Assembly (NCBI GenBank): GCA_033032865.1
Contig: JAWHQI010000268.1
Coordinates: 1,426,001-1,490,000 of the forward strand
Source: Dactylorhiza incarnata
Taxonomy: Eukaryota > Streptophyta > Magnoliopsida > Asparagales > Orchidaceae
Reading direction: 5' to 3'
DNA length: 64,000 nt
Shown piece by piece: positions 32,401-44,837 of the stretch. The notes under the pieces are model-generated. The model was not told where the DNA came from, did not search any database, and was given only the letters and a program-made list of their open reading frames with translations. The position numbers were made by a program, and so were the translations under genes. Position 1 is the stretch's first letter, and every line of letters starts with the position of its first letter.

Positions 32401-35380
32401 CAAAAGGGCAATTAAGCAAATTTAGAGGTATGTGCTTGGGTTTTTGGTCTTCATTGCTCCAATCACCCATTGATGATGAGCAAGACCCTACACAATCCCT
32501 AAGCCCCATTACCTCTGGATTTGGATAAGCCCTTATGGCTAAGCTCCAAAATCCACAAGCCACCAAGGCTAAGTGGTTTCCAAACCTAGGGCATCAAAAT
32601 GTCCCTTGGGGGTTCACCATTAAGATGAACTCCAATTGTCCTCAAATTTGAAACAGAGGCTACTCATATACATATCTACATGCCACCAAAAGGTTGGGGC
32701 CATTAGGGGTGATTACACCCACTAATTATTAATAGGTTAGTTTTCTAAGTTATGATCAAAACTATAACAAAAAGTGCCCTAAACATACCACTATTTGGGC
32801 ACAGGGTAGGCCTAGGGTGGGCACTGATGTGTCCAAAATTTCAACCCCATAGGCCCACCCATTCAAAAGGTATTAAGGTTTTAGTGGGCTAACACCACCT
32901 AGGACCAGCCCTAGGAAAAAGGCTCCTCTGGGATCTACAGACCTCCAAATGCCAGAATATTAGTTTCTAATGAAACTAGACATTTAGGGCTACAATAGTG
33001 TGTCTCACACCATTTTCATGATTTGGCAATTAAGGGCCTCAATTTGGCTCCTTAAGTTAAATAAATTTTCTGGCCCAACACACACAAACCCTTAAGCCAT
33101 CCTCACTCCAAAGAGGGTTCACCCTCAAGGAGTGGTCCAATGGACCCAATATTTTTAACAGTATGTGGACTTAGCCTAAACTTCACCCCACCCTAATATG
33201 GGGGCCCCACAAGGGGTTTTGGCCACCTAATTATCATAAATTTAATTTTCAATGTTTGGACAAAAACTATAGAAACGTTTGCCCCAAAAATTCTGATTTT
33301 TGGGCACAACGTAGGTCAGGGATAGTTACAATAGTGTTTAAAATTTCAGCCCTAAACTCCAAGCCAAAAGAGAGTTATGGTTGTTTTAGTGGTAGAAATT
33401 ATTTTGTACCAGTCTCAGGAAAATGGGTCTACAGAAGTCAAATCAACTCCAAATGATTTGATCTAAGCTTCAAATGAAAGTAGACTTCCAGATCTACAAA
33501 AGTTGTCTCAGGGCATTTTTCGATTTATGGCCTCTAAGGGCCTTAAAACTAAGCTACAAAATGCTGCAGAAATTGGCTAACAACACACCAATGATACATT
33601 ACTTAAGGCGCTGATCGCGCACGAATCTTAAAGCAGATCGGGCGGCGCTCCTTCATCGTCCTCCTCGAGCCAACGGCCCAGATCAGCCCGTCCTGGAGCC
33701 GCTTGAAGCCGGAAATCCCGGCCATCCTTCCATCTCCCTGGCCAGCCACCGCCACCACCACCTCCGTTGAGGTGGTGCCGATCGATTGGCGGTGGATTGG
33801 TCGCCGGAGGAGGCGGTTTCCGGCGGTTCTACCAAGAAGCCCAAATGGCGAAAAACAGGGAAAATCCGAAACGAACTCGGCTCAGTTGAGCTCGAATTCG
33901 ACTTCTAACAATCCTAGATGCTAGCACAGTCAGAGGGGGGGGGGGGGGGGGGGGAGCCAACCTGGAAACGGGCTGGGCGGCGAATATTCCATCGGTTTGC
34001 CATTTCCTTATCCGGCTCCGGCGAACTCTCGTCAGCTAGCAATCCTCCACCGAATTCTTTGATCCAAAGCTCTAACCCGACTGTAAAAAGGGGTTCTGAA
34101 GCTGTTGGTGATGTTTATATAGGAGGAGGAGGGCTGCCTTGGGAGATTTGAATGGGTGGCTCACGGGCTTGGCTTGGCCAACCACCACTTACTGCAGCCC
34201 AGCTTTCCAGCTCCACCACAGCAATCAACACCCCTTAGGGAGTGGCCCAAGGCTGATTGGGAGGAGAGAGAGGGAGGGGAAGGCTTCTTTTGCTTTTTGC
34301 TTTTACTTTTGTCCCCTCCTTTAACCCAATCCCCCATTTGGGTTAGCTTAGGTTAGCCCAATCTCTTAGCCACAGCTCACAAGGTCTCGTATGAGCCTAT
34401 TTAATTTTACAAACTTTAGACTTAGGCTCTAATTAATGGAGATATTGATTTGGTCACTCAAATTGGGCTTAAGCCCATTTTGGTTGACTTTGACTTTGAC
34501 TATTTGGGTTGACTGGTCCCCCATGTAGGTCATGGGTCCCATGTCATCTCCCAATAGGGCTTGACCCATGGTGGGGCCCTATTTGGCCCAATTTGATCCA
34601 AATGTGTGAAATTACCCAAAATGCCCTTCCTTGGGACTTTGGCCAAATTGAGGTGATTTGACCCTTCCATGATGGGGATTTTGCGCCTCTTAGATCCCTA
34701 ATGATGTTTAGAGACTAGATGTGGAGTCAATTTTAGGGTTTGAGTGCAGGCTAACCATATTTGGGTTGAGTTGACCTTTTTTGCCCTAATTTGGATTCTG
34801 ACCAAATTGGAGAGGGTTGACCATCCCCTGATGGGGCTTTTGGGACATTTATGTTCAAAATTATATTTAGAACATAGGTGTGAGATCAATTTGGTCATTG
34901 GGTGGCCAATTGGTTACAAGATGGTGGATTTGACCATTTTGCCCCTTGTCACACTTTGGCCCAATTGAGGAGGATGGGTCACCTCATGATGGGGCCTTTG
35001 GGTCTAATAGGTCTCTTTTAGTGCTAGGTGTATAAGGGGGAAGTCAATTTGGCCACTTGGGGGTCAATTGCCCCTTAATTGATTGGTTTGGTACATGTTC
35101 ACCTAAGGTGATTTTGGGCTAATCCTATGGAATTGAGCCCCACTAAGGGGTGATGTTCACCCCATCACCCTTCCTTAAGGTTTAGGGGACTAAAGGTGGT
35201 CTCATTTTGGGGAAATTGGTGTCCAATTGGCCCTCCTTAGTAGCTTGGGTCCTATTTGATTGGGACTTTAGGTGTGCACTTAGCAAAATTCTCATCCTAA
35301 GAGGTCCTTAAGACCCCTCATCCCACCCTTTGAGCTCACCAATCACACACTAGGGGTCTAGTAGGATTGGGGATGTTACA
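29493..35380 (-). repeat. Gypsy LTR 2 (5' LTR of the full interior, 5888 bp)
   Basis: The ends TGTAAGATCC and GATGTTACA match LTR 1. Differences from LTR 1 are scattered substitutions and a few short indels, including G-run length (20 G at 33935-33954). It is also the 3' LTR of the truncated interior to its right, so it is shared between two interiors. Confidence 0.93.
34113..34122 (-). promoter_or_regulatory. Probable TATA box of the gypsy LTR
   Basis: On the minus strand CTATATAAAC lies about 1.26 kb into the LTR, just upstream of its GC-rich stretch. LTR 3 has the same box (about 39526-39535); LTR 1 has lost it by change. If right, U3 is about 1.26 kb and R-U5 about 4.6 kb. Confidence 0.5.
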
Positions 35381-35475
35381 AATCCCAATAAACAATAAAA
35401 CAATTTCGTCCTCAAAATTCTAGTTTGGGTCTACGGGATGGAAGTAAAGCACATAAAGGAACATAACTTACAATA

Positions 35476-37339
35476 TTAAACCGTACCTGAAGTAAAGAGT
35501 CCCGGGTAGCGCTCCCGCATGAGGTCCAAGGGCTCCCAAGTGTGCTCCTCTCGCCCATGGTTGGACCACAACACCTTCACCAGCGGGACCTTCTTTTGCC
35601 GCAAAACGCGGACCTCCGAGTCGTCGATCCGTATAGGCTCTAGCATGACTGATCGGTCGGGTGCCACCGGGCCTAAAGTAGACTCCATAAGCTGCTCGGG
35701 CCGAAGGAGAGCTCTCCGGAGGGAGGAAACGTGGAAGACGTCGTGCACGTTCGCAAGCTCGGGCGGCAGCTCCAGCCTGTACGCCAAAGGACCGATCCTC
35801 TCCAGGACCGGATACGACCCCATGTACCGAGGACTAAGCTTCTTCCGCCCTTTCATCCGTGTAACTCCGTGCATCGGGCGTATCTTCAAGAAGACACGAT
35901 CCCCCACCTGGAACTCTACCATACGGGGTCGGGCGTCATAGTACTTTGCCTGCCTGCTCTGCGCCTCCAGCATCCGATCCCGGATCAGTCGAACTATTGC
36001 ATCCATCTCCTTTATATAATCTGACCCCAAGGCCCGCGGGTCCTCATCCTGTACCCAAGAAAGAGGGGTGCGGCACTTTCTCTCGTAAAATGCCTCGTAT
36101 GGTGCCATCCCAATGTTAACCTGGTGATTGTTGTTGTACGAGAACTCAATCAGCGACAATAGTTGCTCCCAAGGCTTGCCCGTATCCAGAATGCACAATC
36201 GCAGTAAGTCCTCCATCGTCCGGTTGGTACGCTCCGTCTGACCGTCGGTCTGAGGGTGGAACGCAGTGCTGAAAGTCAACCGGGATCCCAAGTAGGCCTG
36301 GACCGCTCTCCACTCCCTGGAGGTGAAGCGTCCGTCTCGATCTGAAATTATCGTCTTGGGCACCCCATGATACCTCACTACCTTCTCCACAAACACACGA
36401 ACTAGGTCGCTGACCGGACCCCCCTTCCAAACTGGAATGAATCGTGCCACCTTGGTCAACCTGTCGACTATCACCCAAACGGAGTCGTTCCCCGAGGGAG
36501 AACGCGGCAGGCCGTGCACAAAATCCATAGATATATCCTCGAATTTCCACTCCGGCACCGGGAGTGGCTGCAATAGACCTCCTGGAGCCTTGCACTCCGC
36601 CTTCACCCTCTGACAACTCTCACAATGGGTCACAAACTGTATGATATCCTTCTTCATCTCTGGCCAAAACACGACCTTCCGCAGGTCCGCCGCCATCTTG
36701 GTAATGTCGGGGTGTACCGAATACTGGGAGCAATGGGCCTCCCGAAGAACCTCCTCTCGAATCCCCCTCCCGGCGGGGATGTAAACTCTGCCGCGGTGGT
36801 GAACGAGGTCCTCCTTCAAGGAGTAATCTCCAGCAGCGCCATCTGCCAATGACCTGAATACCAGCTCCAAAGCCGGATCCTGCTGTTGTCCCTCCCGAAT
36901 ACGGTCCCGTATATCACAGATCATACTCTTTGAAGCTAAGTACTCAGCATATACTCCTGGGTCGGCTCTGCTCACCAGAGTAATCTGCATATCCCGCAGC
37001 GTCTGCACCAACTCCATGGCCATCACCCTGCTCTCTGCCTCTGAGGTACTGCCCCTCCTGCTCAGTGCGTCCGCTACTGTGTTGGCCTTGCCCGGATGAT
37101 GATGCATGGTGTAGTCGTAATCGCACAGGAACTCCAATCATCGCCGCTGTCGTAGGTTGAGGTCCTTCTAGGTGTCGATGTACTTGAGGTTCTTGTGATC
37201 CGAGAAGATCTCACAATGAACCCCGTATAAATAATGTCTCCACACCTTCAAAGCAAACACGACCGCTCCAAGCTCTAGGTCGTGCACTGGGTAGTTCATC
37301 TCTTTTTTCTTCAGCTGACGGGAGGCATAGGCGATCACA
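35476..37339 (-). pseudogene. Truncated gypsy pol: RNase H part, integrase, chromodomain
   Basis: The second interior retains RNase H from [11 protein letters not shown] leftwards, a stop at 37168 (KYIDT then TAG), another stop near 37138, and then an open frame 37137-35476 (553 codons) with the complete integrase and chromodomain-like end. Its C terminus lacks the nonsense and frameshift seen in the first copy. Everything upstream (gag, protease, reverse transcriptase) is deleted at the junction near 37339, where LTR sequence begins directly. Confidence 0.92.
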
Positions 37340-40300
37340 TGTAAATTCCAATTTCTACATGAAGTACAAGAAATAAAATTCAACAAGCTTCCAAATAATT
37401 ATCATGAGCATATAATAACCTAAAACTACATATAACCAAGTATCACATCATTGCCCCATGATTTGATATTTTAAAAAGATTTAATACTCAAGGGGTGTAA
37501 ATTACAATTTCTACATGAGGTACAAGAAATAGAATTCAACAAGCTTCCAAACAATTATCATGGGCATATATTGACCTAAGACTACAGGTAACCAAGTATC
37601 ACATCATAGCCCCATGATTTGATATTGTAAAAGATTAAATTCCCTTAAGCTATCAATCACTTAAAACTTCCTATACAAGGAATAATGCTTCCATAACTCA
37701 TAACAAAATTACCATAGCCTTATTTCACCCTAATACAGCCACTGATAGTATGCCAAAGTCATACAAGGTCATATGACCTTGCATTTTATTTTATTAAGGA
37801 AAAGGTGGCAATTTCATTTATTAGGGAGAAAAGTACTTATATGCCTCTAACAATTCTCATGATAATTATCCTAGCCCTATAACACTATTCCCTACCTAGG
37901 GATGAAGTTTGGTTGTCTAAATATGTGTTTAGGTCCCAGTTGCTTCATTAAGGCCCAAAAGGGCAATTAAGCAAATTTAGAGGTATGGGCTACGGTTTTT
38001 GGTCTCCATTGCTCCAATCACCCATTGATGATGAGCAAGGCCCTACACAATCCCTAAGCCCCATTACCTCTGGATTTGGATAAGCCCTTATGGCTAAGCT
38101 CCAAAATCCACAAGCCACCAAGGCTAAGTGGTTTCCAAACTTAGGGCATCAAAATGTCCCTTGGGGGTTCACCATTAAGATGAACTCCAATTGTCCTCAA
38201 ATTTGAAACAGAGGCTACTCATATACATATCTACATGCCACCAAAAGGTTGGGGCCATTAGGGGTGATTACACCCACTAATTATTCATAGGTCAGTTTTC
38301 TAAGTTATGATCAAAACTATAACAAAAAGTGCCCTAAACATACCACTATTTGGGCACAGGGTAGGCCTAGGGTGGGCACTGATGTGGCTAAAATTTCAAC
38401 CCCATAGGCCCACCCATTCAAAAGATATTAAGGTTTTAGTGGGCTAACCCCACCTAGGAACAACCCTAGGAAAAAGGCTGCTCTGGGGTCTACAGACCTC
38501 CAAATGCCAAAATATTAGTTTCTAATGAAACTAGACATTTAGGGATACAATAGTGTATCACACACCATTTTCATGATTTGGCCATTAAGGGCCTCAATTT
38601 GACTCCTTAAGTTAAATAAATTTTCTGGCCCAACACACACAAACCCTTAAGCCATCCTCACTCCAAAGAGGGTTCACCCTCAAGGATTGGTCCAATGGAC
38701 CCAATATTTTTAACAGTATGTGGACTTAGCCTAAACTTCACCCCAGCCTAATATGGGGGCCCCACAAGGGGTTTTGGCCACCTAATTATCATAAATTTAA
38801 TTTTCAATTTTTGGACAAAAACTATAGAAAAGTGTGCACCAAAAATTCTGATTTTTGGGCACAATGTAGGTCAGGGATAGTTACAATAGTGTTTAAAATT
38901 TCATCCCTAAACTCCAAGCCAAAAGAGAGTTATGGTTGTTTTAGTGGTAGAAATTATTTTGTACCAGTCTCAGGAAAATGGCTCTACAGGAGTCAAATCA
39001 ACTCCAAATGATTTGATCTAAGATTCAAATTGTAGACTTCCAGATCTACAAAAGTTGTCTCAGGAAAGTTTTCGGTTTATGGCCTCTAAGGGCCTTAAAA
39101 CTAAGCTACAAAATGCTGCAGAAATTGGCTAACAGCACACCAATGATACATTACTTAAGGCGCTGATCGCGCACGGATCTTAAAGCAGATCAGGTGGCGC
39201 TCCTTCATCGTCCTCCTTGAGCCAACGACCCAGATCAGCCTGTCCTGGAGCCGCTTGAAGCCAGAAATCTCGGCCATCCTTCCATCTCCCTGGACAGCCA
39301 CCGCCACCACCTCCGTTGAGGTGGTGCCAATCGATTGGCGGTGGATTGGTCGCCGGAGGAGGCGGTTTCTGGCGGTTCTACCAAGAAGCCCAAATGGCGA
39401 AAAACAGGGAAAATCCGAAACGAACTCGGCTCCGACGAACTCTCGTCAGCTAGCAATCCTCCACCGAATTCTTTGATCCAAAGCTCTAACCCGACTGTAA
39501 AAAGGGGTTCTGAAGCTGTTGGTGATGTTTATATAGGCGGAGGAGGGCTGCCTTAGGAGATTTGAATGGGTGGCTCACGGACTTGGCTTGGCCGACCACC
39601 ACCTACTGCAGCCCAGCTTTCCAGCTCCACCACAGCAATCAACACCCCTTAGGGAGTGGCCCAAGACTGATTGGGAGGAGAGAGAGGGAGGGGAAGGCTT
39701 CTTTTGCTTTTTGCTTTTACTTTTGTCCCCTCCTTTAACCCAATACCCCATTTGGGTTAGCTTGGGTTAGCCCAATCTCTTAGCCACAGCTCACAAGGTC
39801 TCTTATGAGCCTATTTAATTTTACAAACTTTAGACTTAGGCTCTAATTAATGGAGATATTGATTTGGTCACTCAAATTGGGCTTAAGCCCATTTGGGTTG
39901 ACTTTGACTTTGACTATTTGGGTTGACTGGTCCCCCATGTAGGTCATGGGTCCCATGTCATCACCCAATAGGGCTTGGCCCATGGTGGGGCCCTATTTTG
40001 CCCAATTTGATCCAAAAGTGTGAAATTACCCAAAATGCCCTTCCTTGGGACTTTGGCCAAATTGAGGTGATTTGACCCTTCCATGATGGGGATTTTGGGC
40101 CTCTTAGATCCCTAATGATGTTTAGAGACTAGATGTGGAGTCAATTTTAGGGTTTGAGTGCAGGCTGACCATATTTGGGTTGAGTTGACCTTTTTGCCCT
40201 AATTTGGATTCTGACCAAATTGGAGAGGGTTGACCATCCCCTGATGGGGCTTTGGGACCTTTATGTTCAAAATTATATTTAGAACATAGGTGTGAGATCA

Positions 40301-40792
40301 ATTTGGTCATTGGGTGGCCAATTGGTTACAAGATGGTGGATTTGACCATTTTGCCACTTGTCACACTTTGGCCCAATTGAGGAGGATGGGTCACCTCATG
40401 ATGGGGCCTTTGGGTCTAATAGGTCTCTTTTAGTGCTAGGTGTATAAGGGGGAAGTCAATTTGGCCACTTGGGGGTCAATTGCCCCTTAATTGATTGGTT
40501 TGGTCCATGTTCACCTAAGGTGATTTTGGGCTAATCCTATGGAATTGAGCCCCACTAAGGGGTGATGTTCACCCCATCACCCTTCCTTAAGGTTTAGGGG
40601 ACTAAGGGTGGTCTCATTTTGGGGAAATTGGTGTCCAATTGGCCCTCCTTAGTAGCTTGGGTCCTATTTGATTGGGACTTTAGGTGTGCACTTAGCAAAA
40701 TTCTCATCCTAAGGGGTCCTTAAGACCCCTCATCCCACCCTTTGAGCTCACCACTCACACACTAGGGGTCTAGTAGGATTGGGGATGTTACA
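37340..40792 (-). repeat. Gypsy LTR 3, truncated (3453 bp)
   Basis: It matches the right-hand 60% of LTRs 1 and 2 and ends GATGTTACA at the TSD. Its left edge is fused to pol. It also has an internal deletion of about 140 bp at 39431, between two CGGCTC copies, which removed the G-run found in the other two LTRs. Confidence 0.92.
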
Positions 40793-40797
40793 CTACC

Positions 40798-43741
40798 TGT
40801 CATGTAACAAATGACAGAGGATTACTGACTGAGGTTAAGGCGGTTAAGGAGAGAGTGGAGAACTGCAACGGAGGAGAGACTCAGGTGACCCATGCTGGGA
40901 CAGCCGAGCTGGTTCTCTCGTCAGGTAAAAATTTATTTTTAAATAATGTTAAAGTAGTTCCTTCTTTAACTAAAAATCTGATTTCAATAAGTCTACTAGA
41001 CAAAGCTCGGATGACCTTCACAACTCAAAACGGTAGAATGACCCTTATGGTAAATTCACATTATTTTGGGTGTGCGTATCTGATCAACAGAATGTATAGA
41101 CTTAGCTTAAATAATGATAGCATTAACCAGGTTAGTTTAAACCTCATAGATCCTAAGTTGTTGCATAACATACTTGGACATGTGAACTATAGGAAGATGT
41201 TAGATATAGCTAAGAGTCAAAACATCCCCTTAGATCTGTCTATTCGATTTGACAAGTGTGAGGTGTGTGCTCAAACCAAAATCACTAGAAAGCCTTTCAA
41301 GTCAGTTTCTAGGAGCACAAAACTTCTTGAATTGATACATTCAGACCTCTGTGATTTCCGCAGTCATGCCACCAGAGGGGGAAGGAAGTATCTAATTACT
41401 TTCATAGACGACTTTTCTAGATATTGTCATGTGTATCTGTTGAAATCGAAAGACGAAGCTTTTGAGGCGTTTTAAGACCTTTAAGTCTCGTGTTGAAAAT
41501 CAGTTAAACCTGAAAATTAAGAGATTTAGAAGTGATCGAGGAGGAGAATACACTGCTACTGGCTTCAAGGAATTCTGTTCCTCTGAGGGAATAATCCTTG
41601 AAACCACAGCTCCTTACTCACCCCAGTCAAACGGTGTTGCCGAGCGTAAGAATAGGACTTTAATAGAAATGTTGAATTCCATGTTCTTAACAGCTATCAT
41701 GCCTAATTCCTTTTGGGGAGAAGCAGTCCGCACTGCAAATCACATTCTAAATAGAGTACCTCACTCTCAGCTCACTTCTACACCGTATGAGCTGTGGCAC
41801 GGTCATCTGTGCAGGTACGATACTCTAAAGACTTGGGGTTGTATTGCCTACGTGCGTATACAAGACCTTAAGAGGCCTAAGGTGGGACCTAAGACAACGA
41901 CATACGTCTATCTAGGTAGTGCAGAAGATAGTGCAACAGACAGATTTCTCGATCTATCCACGAATTCTGTGATAGAGTCTAGAGATGCCATATTTTTTGA
42001 AGACAAATTTGCCAAAGATCATGGATTGTCTGTCTCCGGGTCCAATGATATGATTACTGAATCTATCGTTGAACCTGAAGCTGGCCCTTCTGGCACTGCT
42101 CCCCAACCTGTAGAGGTGGAACCTATTCCACTTAGAGCATCTACCCGAGAGAGAATCCCTAAGGATTTTGGTGAGAATTTCATCACCTATCACTTAGAGG
42201 ATGATCCATTCTCCTATCAGGAAGCAATGAGGTCTAGAGATTCGTTGATGTGGGCAGAAGCCATTGATGATGAGATGGACTCGCTGTTACATAACAATAC
42301 CTGACATCTAGTTGACTTACCGAAAGGTGCTAAAGTCCTAGGGTGCAAGTGGGTTTTAAAGAAGAAATTACATAGTGATGGATCTATAGCCAGGTATAAA
42401 GCGCGTCTTATAGCTAAAGGTTATAAGCAACAAGGGAGAATTGACTATTTTGACGTCTACTCACCTGTGTGTCATCTATCGACTATCAGGATTCTTCTTG
42501 CATTAGCCTCTATTGAGAACTTTATAGTTCATCAGATGGATGTCAAGACTGCATTCTTAAATGGAGAGCTTAATGAAGAGATCTACATGACTCAACCTGA
42601 AGGTTATGTACACAAAGATCAAAAAGACAAAGTGTGCAAACTCGATAAGTCAATCTATGGTCTTAAACAAGCACCTAAGATGTGGCATATGAAGTTTGAT
42701 CAGGTAGTAAAGAGCATTGGATTCTAGTCCAGTCTCTCTGACAAATGCCTTTATTACCGCTCTTTGTCAAATCAAACAGTTATCATGTGCTTATATGTGG
42801 ATGATATGTTGGTTTTAGGGTCTAATCTTGTTGCAGTTAGGGATGTTAAATCCACTCTGGCAGAAGTATTTGACATGAAGGACCTCGGTCCTGTTGATAC
42901 CCTGTTAGGTATGAAGGTTAGAGTTGACAAGGGTCGAGTTACTCTTAGCCAGACTCATTATATTGAGCAACTTCTCTCTACCTGGGGATATGATAAGTGT
43001 AGGCTGATTGAGACACCGTTTGATCATAATGTTAAGTTAAGTCCTAATCTAGAGGCCAACATTGATCAAGTCAAATTTTCCAAAATAATTGGTAGTCTCA
43101 TGTACGCTACAACTTGTACGAGGCCAGACATTGCTTTCTCGGTTAGCGCGCTGAGTCGTTTTACCAGTAGTCCTGGAAAAGAGCATTGGGTTGCCTTAGA
43201 TAGGCTGTTAAGATACCTTTGAGGTACTACAAACTATGCTCTGTGCTACACTGGTTACCCACCTACCGTGGAAGGACATTCTGATGCCTCGTGGTGTTCA
43301 GAAGTCGGGAACAGCAAGTCCACCAGTGGATATATATTCACCTTGGGAGGAGCTGCTATCACTTGGAAATCCAAAAGACAGACCTGTATAGCTTTGTCGT
43401 CCATGGAGGCCAAGTTGTTTGCCTTAGATTCAGCTGGTGAAGAGGCAGACTGGATCAGAAATTTAATTTTAGACATTCCTCCGTCTAAGTTACAAGTCAA
43501 CTCATTGAGCTTGTATTGTGATAATCAAGCAGCAGTTCAAGTCATTAAGAATACCCTCTATAATACTAAGATGAGACATGTACGACTGAGACATGCGTTG
43601 TTGAATTATCTGAAAGAACAAGGAATCATCACTTTGATTGATGTACGTTCAAAGGATAACCTTGCTGATCCACTGACGAAAGGAATGCCCAAAGATCGGT
43701 TAATCAAAACAGTGGGGGAAATGGGACTAAAGGCGATTTAG
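40798..43741 (+). pseudogene. Copia protease to RNase H, rest of plus copia polyprotein
   Basis: This continues the frame cut at 18703, beginning with TGT-CAT after the TSD. Order: rest of protease, integrase zinc part (CEVCAQTKITRKPF), core (LIHSDLCDF, FIDDFSRY, SDRGGEY, PYSPQSNGVAERKNRT), reverse transcriptase ([22 protein letters not shown], catalytic CLYVDDML) and RNase H ending MGLKAI at 43741. Breaks are a frameshift near 41470 and stops at 42302-42304, 42726-42728 and 43219-43221. The catalytic YVDD is intact, yet the polyprotein cannot be made whole. Confidence 0.92.
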
Positions 43742-44671
43742 TTCGGTCTTAGTTCAGTATCAGGCGATTCAGTTCAGCCTTAGTCCAGACGTTTTGATTA
43801 TTCCATATTTCCTTTGTCAATGCAAGCATGTTGTGGTCCGTTGATGCTCTTGGTTGCTGAGCTCGAATCTGGTAAGCTGTTCATTCCAAACTTGATGTTA
43901 ACAGCTTCATCGGATTCGGCTTTTGCCTTGGAGGAGAGTGTTATTCCAAACTTGATAACACAATCTGACTTGGTTTTGTCTCTTCTTCTGAAGATTGGTT
44001 CCATTCCAAACTTGATGAGTTCCAATTGACTTTAGAAGGGCAGTAACCGTGACATTCCATATAGGATTACAGATATAGCTGCGGTGTCCAGAAGTCTGAT
44101 AATCGTTTCATTTGGAAACAGATAACAGATTCTGAGGTTAAACTATAATACTCTTTGAACGTGTCCTCCCAGCCAAATTAAATAATAGTTAATACCAAGT
44201 TTTATGCTAAAACTAGATATCTGCAAATTGGCAAAGGATAGAATTCATTCTAAAATGAAATTCTCTGTTGAAATTGCAGGAGTTTCTGTGATAGGAGGAG
44301 CACTGGTTGACTGGGATCCGGAGAAGGATGGTCTATTGGATGACTAGCTTTTTGAGTGTTATTTTGTTTATTTCCTGTACTTCTGTTCATAGCATTGTTT
44401 AGCTCTTATTTTATAGCACTGTTTGTTTGGACATTATATCTCCGTTTGTTTTGGGACACCAGGTGTATAGGGTATGTGTCTCGATTGTACCTGAGACGTT
44501 TGTGTTGCAGCTGAGTTTCATTTACTTATGCGTGTATGCTATTTTGTGTTATAGTCCGATTTTTTCTTAAACAGGTGCTGGACACAGTTGTGTATGTCTC
44601 ACTTCTGGTTGAATGTTACACAAACCACCCTCTACCCGAAGTCTGGGTTCACGACGGACATAGGAGGAGAT
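43742..44671 (+). other. 3' untranslated region of the plus copia element
   Basis: No gene. It contains three ATTCCAAACTTGATG units at an exact 60-bp spacing and ends in the polypurine tract ATAGGAGGAGAT (about 44660-44671) touching the 3' LTR. The relative at 46870-58037 has the same purine tract and motif. Confidence 0.8.
43883..44017 (+). repeat. 60-bp-spaced ATTCCAAACTTGATG units
   Basis: Units at 43883-43897, 43943-43957 (ending GATA) and 44003-44017 are spaced exactly 60 bp. A fourth copy is in the 3' LTR at 44783-44797. Reverse-complement copies occur in the corresponding 3' region of the minus copia. Confidence 0.88.
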
Positions 44672-44832
44672 TGTTAATGTGTATTAAATATGTCCCGTCG
44701 TGTCAAGACCGACTCGGAATAACCTAACGGGTTCGTGTAACACTAGGACTCGGTCCTATGCTGGAAGTACTATTTATATCCCATTCCAAACTTGATGGGT
44801 ATGGTAGAATACTTTGAGCAAGCCCTTCTACA
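44672..44832 (+). repeat. 3' LTR of the plus copia element
   Basis: 161 bp, differing from the 5' LTR at seven positions counted by eye, and followed by the TSD TTGCA (44833-44837). Confidence 0.93.
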
Positions 44833-44837
44833 TTGCA

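Larger units (their letters stand above)
18704..40792 (-). mobile_element. Del/Tekay-type gypsy composite: LTR-interior-LTR-interior-LTR
   Basis: The whole 22-kb block is flanked by CTACC (18699-18703 and 40793-40797) and bounded by TGTAAGATCC and GATGTTACA. It holds three LTR copies (18704-24586, 29493-35380, and a truncated one at 37340-40792) and two interiors, one full (24587-29492) and one truncated (35381-37339). All parts share orientation, with coding on the minus strand. One insertion followed by LTR-LTR unequal exchange, or joining of two elements, and then a deletion explains this. Pol in gypsy order with a C-terminal chromodomain, an initiator-Met primer-binding site and multi-kilobase LTRs fit the Del/Tekay chromovirus lineage. 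Confidence 0.92.
16778..44832 (+). mobile_element. Ty1/copia element with 161-bp LTRs, split by a gypsy composite
   Basis: Identical LTR boundaries (TGTTAATG ... CTTCTACA) lie at 16778-16938 and 44672-44832, with the TSD TTGCA at 16773-16777 and 44833-44837. Excluding the 22-kb gypsy insertion (18704-40792) and one CTACC copy, the element is about 6.0 kb. It encodes gag, protease, integrase, reverse transcriptase and RNase H in copia order. By-eye LTR divergence is 7 of 161. It is a close relative of the minus-strand copia at 46870-58037 in gag, pol, LTR length and polypurine tract. I leave the lineage within copia open. Confidence 0.93.

Noticed and set aside
18704..40792. Two independent gypsy insertions side by side
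   Set aside because: Only one TSD pair (CTACC) exists and the middle LTR is shared by both interiors.
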